NCBI GenBank assembly: GCA_904501965.1
Contig: CAJGCS010000020.1
Location: 1-11,989, forward strand
Direction of reading: 5' to 3'
DNA: 11,989 nucleotides
DNA from: an uncultured Bacilli bacterium
GTDB taxonomy: Bacteria; Bacillota_I; Bacilli_A; ML615J-28; CAG-313
Below the pieces are notes generated by a model. The model made no database searches, had not been told where the DNA came from, and was given only the letters and a program-made list of their open reading frames with translations. This document shows, in pieces, positions 7,643 to 11,989 of this stretch; positions within the stretch are counted from its first letter, which is position 1; every line of letters begins with the position of its first letter. The position numbers and the translations under genes are program-made.

Positions 7643-9355
7643 ATGGAACAAAAGATTTTAGAAAAAATTAGTCTTTGGGATAACCAAAATTTAGAAGCGA
7701 GTTTAAGAGAAGAATTAGAAAACTTAAAACAAGATGAAAAAGCTTTATATGATGCTTTTTATACTGACATTGCATTTGGAACAGGTGGTTTACGTGGTAT
7801 CTTAGGTGTTGGTACAAATAGAATGAATATATATGTAGTAGCAAAAACAACACAAGGTTTTGTTAACTATATGATAGAAAAATATGAAAACATTAAAGAA
7901 ATGGGCGTTGTAATTTCTTATGACTGTCGTAAGAATTCTGATGTTTTCTCAAAAGTAGCAGCAAACGTTATTGCATCAAATGGTATTAAAGTATATATCT
8001 TTGATTCACTTCGTTCAACACCAGAACTTAGTTTTGCGGTAAGACATTATAAAGCTGCAGGTGGTATTATGATTACAGCTAGCCATAACCCACCAATTTA
8101 TAATGGTTATAAAGTATACGATCATGAAGGCTGTCAACTTGTACCAGAGCTTGCAGACTTATGTATTGCAAAAGTAAATGCTGTTGAAAATATGTTTGAT
8201 TTAGTTGAAGCAAATTATGAACTTGCATTTAATAAAAACCTTGCAAATGGTATGATTAAAGTTCTTGGAAGAGAAACTGATAAAGAATATATTAAATTAG
8301 TAAATACAGTAAAAGTACAAGATGTTAAAAAAGATAACATTAAACTTGTTTATACTCCACTTCATGGTACTGGTACAGTATTTATGAAAGAACTACTTGA
8401 ACAAAATGGATATAATATTATTCCTGTTGAAGAACAAATGGTTCCTGATGGTAATTTCTCAACACTTAAATCACCAAACCCCGAAGAAGCAAGTGCATTT
8501 GAGTATGCAATTAACTTAGGTAAAAAAGAAAATGCTGATATCTTAATTGCGACTGACCCTGATGCCGATAGAATGGGTATTGCAGCTAAGAACAAAGAAG
8601 GCGAATATGTATTATTAACAGGTAACCAAACAGGAGCAATCTTACTTGATTATCTTGCAAAATATAAACATACAGAAAAACAAAGAGTTGTTTATAATAC
8701 AATTGTTACTTCTAACCTTGCAAAAGCTATTTGTGAACGTCATGGAATCGAACTTGTTCAAACATTAACTGGTTTTAAATTTATCGGTGAACAAGCAGCT
8801 TTAATTGAAGGTACTGATAAAGAATTCTTCTTTGGCTATGAAGAATCATATGGATACGTTATTAAAGACTTTGTAAGAGATAAAGATTCATTCCAAGCAA
8901 CATTACTTCTTTGTGAAGTAGCATCTTTCTATAAAGAACAAGGTAAGACATTATATGATGTTTTATTTGATATCTTTGAAGAATATGGCTACTATATTGA
9001 AGGTGTTCATAACATTTCTTTAGTTGGTGCTGAAGGTAGTGCAAAGATTAATCAAATTATGACACACTTCCAACAAAATCCATTAACTACACTTGCAGGT
9101 AAAGAAATTGTTACAATTGAAGATTATCAAGATTCAATTAAATTAGAACATGGTGTTAAAAAAGCCTTAACACTTCCAAAATCATTTGTGCTTAAATATA
9201 TATTTGAAGATGGCGGATGGTTTGTATTAAGACCATCAGGAACAGAACCTAAACTTAAAATATATGTTGCAATCAAAGGTAATACTTTAGAAGAAGCAAA
9301 TGAACTTATTAAAAATGTTAAAGCTGAAGTATTAGCAATTATAGATCAAATTTAA
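7643..9355 (+). CDS. pgcA: Alpha-phosphoglucomutase / phospho-sugar mutase, PgcA type
   Basis: Alpha-D-phosphohexomutase, 570 residues, close to Bacillus PgcA (581). It interconverts glucose-1-phosphate and glucose-6-phosphate in the cytoplasm, and many homologues also act on mannose phosphates. All four domain motifs are present in order: FGTGGLRG near residue 45; the phosphoserine loop TASHNP (145-150, S147); the magnesium loop DPDADR (305-310); the sugar-specificity loop GYEESYG (398-404); and the phosphate-binding RPSGTEPK (530-537). ATG 7643 is preferred over an in-frame ATG at 7568 inside dnaE: the extra 25 residues have no match to the family, and AGGA (7634-7637) precedes 7643 by five bases. 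It follows dnaE after 7 nt and precedes pgi by 10 nt, so it is very likely co-transcribed with both. Its product feeds UDP-glucose and envelope glycan synthesis; Pgi uses the same glucose-6-phosphate. Confidence 0.95.
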   Translation: MEQKILEKISLWDNQNLEASLREELENLKQDEKALYDAFYTDIAFGTGGLRGILGVGTNRMNIYVVAKTTQGFVNYMIEKYENIKEMGVVISYDCRKNSDVFSKVAANVIASNGIKVYIFDSLRSTPELSFAVRHYKAAGGIMITASHNPPIYNGYKVYDHEGCQLVPELADLCIAKVNAVENMFDLVEANYELAFNKNLANGMIKVLGRETDKEYIKLVNTVKVQDVKKDNIKLVYTPLHGTGTVFMKELLEQNGYNIIPVEEQMVPDGNFSTLKSPNPEEASAFEYAINLGKKENADILIATDPDADRMGIAAKNKEGEYVLLTGNQTGAILLDYLAKYKHTEKQRVVYNTIVTSNLAKAICERHGIELVQTLTGFKFIGEQAALIEGTDKEFFFGYEESYGYVIKDFVRDKDSFQATLLLCEVASFYKEQGKTLYDVLFDIFEEYGYYIEGVHNISLVGAEGSAKINQIMTHFQQNPLTTLAGKEIVTIEDYQDSIKLEHGVKKALTLPKSFVLKYIFEDGGWFVLRPSGTEPKLKIYVAIKGNTLEEANELIKNVKAEVLAIIDQI

Positions 9356-9365
9356 GAGGTGTAAA

Positions 9366-10685
9366 ATGAAAGTAGCATTAAATTATAAAAACGCAGTTTG
9401 TTGTGAAAAATGCTTATTTAAATATGAAGAAAAAGCACTAAATGCAATGCGTACATTACTAGAAGGCACTGGACCTGGTAATGATTTTATTGGTTGGGTA
9501 AAATATCCCAAAACTTATGACAAAGAAGAATTTGCACGTATTAAGAAAGCTGCAGAATTCATTAAAGAAAATGTTGATGTATTAGTAGTTATTGGTATTG
9601 GTGGATCTTACCTTGGTGCTAAAGCTGTAATTGAAGCTTTTAAGAATTATTTTCCAAAAGAAAAAGAATTAGAAATTATTTTTGTAGGTAATACATTATC
9701 TGCAACTTATACAAAAGAACTACTTAATTACTTAGAAAATAAGAAATTTGCAATTAATGTAATTTCAAAATCTGGTACTACAACTGAACCTGCAATTGCA
9801 TTTAGATTATTTAAAGAACTTCTTACAAAACAAGAAGGTGCAAATGCAAGTAAATATATCTTTGCAACAACAGATGCTAAAAAAGGTGCTTTAAGAACTC
9901 TTGCAACATCTGAAGGATACGAAACATTTGTAGTTCCTGATGATGTAGGTGGTAGATATTCTTGGTTTACTGCAGTAGGACTTCTTCCAATTGCATGTGC
10001 AGGAATTGATATTGATAAATTAATGCATGGTGCTTCTGTTGCTTACGAGGAATTATCAACAGCTCCATTTGAAGATAACATTGCATTAAAATATGCAGCT
10101 ATGAGACACCATTTATATCAAGAAGGAAAGAAAATAGAAGTACTAGTTTCTTATGAACCTAAACTTTCATTTATCAGTGAATGGTGGAAACAACTATACG
10201 GTGAATCAGAAGGAAAAGACCATAAAGGCTTATTCCCTGCAAGCTTAGTTTATTCAACAGATTTACACTCAATGGGACAATATGTTCAAGATGGTGAAAG
10301 AATTATGTTTGAAACTGTTTTAGAGGTAGTAGAACCTAAACATAATATTACATTAAAGAAAGAAGAAACTGATCTTGACGGACTTAACTATTTAGAAGGA
10401 ACACTTCTAGAAAATGTTAATAAAAAAGCAATGCAAGGAACATTACTTGCTCACGTTGATGGTGGAGTTCCTAACATGGTTTTATCTATTGATAAAATAG
10501 AAGAAGAAACAATTGGATATCTATTATACTTCTTTATGTTTGCTTGTGGTGTATGCTGTTATATGCTTGATATTAATCCATTTAATCAACCTGGTGTAGA
10601 AGATTATAAAAAGAATATGTTTGCACTTCTAGGTAAACCTGGTTATGAAGAATTAAAGAAAGAGTTAGAAAATAGACTAAAATAA
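9366..10685 (+). CDS. pgi: Glucose-6-phosphate isomerase
   Basis: Converts glucose-6-phosphate to fructose-6-phosphate in glycolysis/gluconeogenesis. At 439 residues it is the short bacterial form (Bacillus-type enzymes are about 450). It has the double SIS-domain layout: GIGGSYLGAKA near residue 78; the phosphate loop SKSGTTTEP (134-142); the family signature DVGGRYSW (193-200); the catalytic glutamate region GESEGKD (279-285, E280); H301 in STDLHSMGQ; and the second signature NQPGVEDYK (407-415) with catalytic K415. The start is supported by AGAGGTG (9355-9361), which overlaps the pgcA stop codon and lies four bases before ATG. It is the last gene of the dnaE unit and is followed by a strong terminator. 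Oddity: cysteine clusters at 12, 13, 16 and at 394, 397, 398, more cysteines than I recall in Bacillus Pgi at these places. Confidence 0.96.
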   Translation: MKVALNYKNAVCCEKCLFKYEEKALNAMRTLLEGTGPGNDFIGWVKYPKTYDKEEFARIKKAAEFIKENVDVLVVIGIGGSYLGAKAVIEAFKNYFPKEKELEIIFVGNTLSATYTKELLNYLENKKFAINVISKSGTTTEPAIAFRLFKELLTKQEGANASKYIFATTDAKKGALRTLATSEGYETFVVPDDVGGRYSWFTAVGLLPIACAGIDIDKLMHGASVAYEELSTAPFEDNIALKYAAMRHHLYQEGKKIEVLVSYEPKLSFISEWWKQLYGESEGKDHKGLFPASLVYSTDLHSMGQYVQDGERIMFETVLEVVEPKHNITLKKEETDLDGLNYLEGTLLENVNKKAMQGTLLAHVDGGVPNMVLSIDKIEEETIGYLLYFFMFACGVCCYMLDINPFNQPGVEDYKKNMFALLGKPGYEELKKELENRLK

Positions 10686-10691
10686 AACTAC

Positions 10692-10720
10692 AACCAAGAA
10701 CTTTTTGTTCTTGGTTTTTT
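10692..10720 (+). terminator. Rho-independent terminator of the dnaE-pgcA-pgi unit
   Basis: A perfect 10-bp stem, AACCAAGAAC (10692-10701) and GTTCTTGGTT (10707-10716), with loop TTTTT and a T tract at 10715-10720. It starts six bases after the pgi stop codon and is the strongest terminator in the window. Confidence 0.93.
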
Positions 10721-10724
10721 ATGA

Positions 10725-10762
10725 TTTTTGCGATTACTCGAGTAAAGATCTAAGCGCAAAGG
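10725..10762. other. GC-rich self-complementary patch between two terminator-like hairpins
   Basis: TTTTTGCG (10725-10732) can pair with CGCAAAGG (10755-10762), 8 bp with two G-T wobbles, enclosing the perfect 12-base palindrome TTACTCGAGTAA (10734-10745). From 10730 to 10762, 15 of 33 bases are G or C, clearly above the intergenic surroundings. It could be an operator, part of a small structured RNA, or chance. No coding potential: the only ATG (10721) opens a 10-codon frame without a binding site. Confidence 0.35.
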
Positions 10763-10785
10763 ATTTAAGATAGAATAGTAACAAA

Positions 10786-10828
10786 AGAACTTGTTTTATT
10801 AATAAAGCAAGTTCTATTTTATTTTATT
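10786..10828 (+). terminator. Second hairpin with T-rich tail upstream of tgt
   Basis: AGAACTTG (10786-10793) pairs with CAAGTTCT (10808-10815). The interior, TTTTATTAATAAAG, is itself nearly self-complementary and extends the stem past one T-G pair. The tail TTTTATTTTATT is T-rich but broken by A, weaker than the pgi terminator. It may be a back-up terminator, act on the minus strand too (T-rich run on that side as well), or end a small RNA made from the stretch just upstream. Confidence 0.55.
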
Positions 10829-10855
10829 GAAAATTTAAGTAATCTATGATATAAT
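10827..10855 (+). promoter_or_regulatory. tgt: Consensus sigma-A-type promoter of tgt
   Basis: TTGAAA (10827-10832) and a perfect TATAAT (10850-10855) are separated by 17 nt. Transcription would begin near 10862, giving a leader of only about 17 nt that holds the ribosome binding site AAGGTGA (10868-10874). That leaves no room for a riboswitch. The -35 directly abuts the tail of the preceding hairpin. Confidence 0.88.
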
Positions 10856-10878
10856 ATATATTAAGAAAAGGTGATTAT

Positions 10879-11989
10879 ATGGTTATTAAATATACATTAT
10901 TAAAAGAAGATAAAAAATCAATGGCAAGACTTGGTACAGTTGAAACACCACACTCAACTTTTGAAACACCTTGTTTTATGCCAGTAGGTACACAAGCAAC
11001 AGTAAAAACAATGTCAAAAGAAGAAATTGAAGCAACAGGTGCAGGAATTATTCTTTCGAATACATATCATTTATGGTGCCAACCAGGACATAAACTTATT
11101 GAAGAAGCAGGAGGCTTACATAAGTTTATGAATTGGGATCGTTCAATCTTAACAGATTCAGGAGGTTTTCAAGTGTTCTCACTTGCAAAACTTCGTGATA
11201 TTACTGAAGAAGGCGTAACATTTAAGCATCATAAAAATGGTAAGAAGATGTTCTTATCACCAGAGATCGCAATGGAAATTCAAAATAGTTTAGGCAGTGA
11301 TATTATGATGAGTTTTGATGAATGTCCTCCTTATCCTGCAACATATGAATATATGAAAAATTCTGTTGAAAGAACATTACGTTGGGCAAAACGCGGACTT
11401 GATGCTCATAAAAGAAAAGATGAACAAGGCTTGTTTGGGATTGTTCAAGGTGGTATTTACCAAGACCTTCGCGAACACTGTGCAAAGGAACTTGCTAAAA
11501 TGCCATTTGATGGATATTCAATAGGTGGTCTTAGTGTAGGAGAACCTAAAGAACTTCAAAACGAAGTATTAAGTTATACCACTCCGCTTCTTCCAAAAGA
11601 TAAACCAAGATATTTAATGGGTGTTGGTTCACCAGGTGCAATTTTAGATGGTGTTGAAAGAGGCGTTGACATGTTTGACTGTGTTTTACCTACTCGTATC
11701 GCAAGACATTCATGTGCAATGACTTCACACGGAAGAATGATTTTAAAAAACAAAGAATTCGAAAAAGACTTTACTCCACTTGACCCAGAATGTGATTGTT
11801 ATACTTGTAAGAATTATACTCGTGCTTACTTACGTCATTTAGTTAAAGCTGATGAAATTTTAGGAGCAAGACTTATTTCAATTCATAATATTCATTTTTT
11901 ACAAAATCTTATGCGAAATATAAGACAAGCTATTAAAGAAGATAGATTCTTAGAATTTAAAGAAGAATTCTATGAAAAATATGGCTTAA
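10879..11989 (+). CDS. tgt: Queuine/preQ1 tRNA-guanine transglycosylase, 3' end outside the window
   Basis: Exchanges guanine 34 of GUN-anticodon tRNAs for preQ1, the committed tRNA step of bacterial queuosine synthesis. The 370 visible residues cover nearly the whole enzyme (about 380 in Bacillus). The frame is still open at the edge: the final bases read GGC TTA A, so the apparent TAA at 11987-11989 is out of frame. Visible motifs: SNTYHLW near residue 59; TDSGGFQ with general acid/base D93; the substrate pocket GIVQGG and GGLSVGEP; nucleophile D267 in FDCVLPTR; and zinc ligands C305, C307, C310 and H336. ATG 10879 has a good binding site four bases upstream. Oddity: the segment after PTRIAR is H277-S278-C279, where many homologues have N-G-T. 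It has its own promoter and stands apart from the dnaE unit; queA is not in view. Confidence 0.96.
   Translation, partial: MVIKYTLLKEDKKSMARLGTVETPHSTFETPCFMPVGTQATVKTMSKEEIEATGAGIILSNTYHLWCQPGHKLIEEAGGLHKFMNWDRSILTDSGGFQVFSLAKLRDITEEGVTFKHHKNGKKMFLSPEIAMEIQNSLGSDIMMSFDECPPYPATYEYMKNSVERTLRWAKRGLDAHKRKDEQGLFGIVQGGIYQDLREHCAKELAKMPFDGYSIGGLSVGEPKELQNEVLSYTTPLLPKDKPRYLMGVGSPGAILDGVERGVDMFDCVLPTRIARHSCAMTSHGRMILKNKEFEKDFTPLDPECDCYTCKNYTRAYLRHLVKADEILGARLISIHNIHFLQNLMRNIRQAIKEDRFLEFKEEFYEKYGL

Noticed and set aside
10721..10753. 10-codon reading frame starting at ATG 10721
   Set aside because: No binding site, starts directly on the terminator T tract, too short to support.
10856..10878. preQ1 riboswitch in front of tgt
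   Set aside because: The predicted leader is only about 17 nt, too short for any known preQ1 aptamer, and no fitting hairpin is present.
508..11485. Minus-strand open frames of 60-103 codons scattered through the window
   Set aside because: Each lies opposite a well-supported plus-strand gene, lacks a binding site or recognisable product, and is explained by codon composition.
11987..11989. TAA at the very end of the window as the tgt stop codon
   Set aside because: In the tgt frame the last bases are GGC TTA A, so this TAA is out of frame and the gene continues beyond the window.
1..11989. CRISPR arrays, insertion sequences, tRNA/rRNA genes, phage genes
   Set aside because: No regularly spaced repeats, terminal inverted repeats, transposase motifs or tRNA-like folds were seen on reading through both strands.

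Overview
The window is a strongly AT-rich stretch of bacterial chromosome with every supported gene on the plus strand. The proteins resemble Bacilli-type versions: a YtxK-family methyltransferase, a Gram-positive-type DnaE polymerase, a PgcA-type phosphosugar mutase, a short bacterial Pgi and a bacterial Tgt. With the low G+C, the N/I/K/Y-rich proteins and the consensus sigma-A-like promoters (TTGAAA, 17-nt spacer), this points to a low-GC Firmicute, possibly an Erysipelotrichia- or Mycoplasmatota-like lineage. The species cannot be named from the sequence. All tryptophans in the genes are TGG, so the standard code reads well; none of the six visible stop codons is TGA.

Layout. (1) 1-459: the C-terminal part of a YtxK-like SAM-dependent methyltransferase, entering from outside the window and closed by an intrinsic terminator that overlaps its stop codon. 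(2) 536-4517: two consecutive, 26-nt overlapping genes for large secreted, membrane-anchored proteins. Each has an N-terminal signal peptide, an extracellular beta-rich ectodomain with Ig-like modules, and a single C-terminal transmembrane helix with a short basic tail. They share a recognisable Ig-like module and look like diverged paralogues; their function is unknown. (3) 4523-10720: a compact transcription unit, promoter-dnaE-pgcA-pgi-terminator, with gaps of 7 and 10 nt. (4) 10721-10878: a short intergenic region with an unusually GC-rich, self-complementary patch, a second hairpin with a T-rich tail and a consensus promoter. (5) 10879 to the end: tgt (tRNA-guanine transglycosylase), running off the right edge after 370 codons.

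How the genes fit together. PgcA (glucose-1-P/glucose-6-P) and Pgi (glucose-6-P/fructose-6-P) act on consecutive steps at the head of glycolysis and at the branch to cell-envelope sugar nucleotides. They are apparently co-transcribed with the error-prone replicative polymerase DnaE, whose PHP nuclease site is visibly destroyed. The two surface proteins are the only accessory-looking content. No mobile element, CRISPR array, tRNA, rRNA or phage gene is visible. The strongest candidates for something undescribed are the paralogous surface-protein pair and the structured patch between the two terminators before tgt; neither can be assigned a function from sequence alone.
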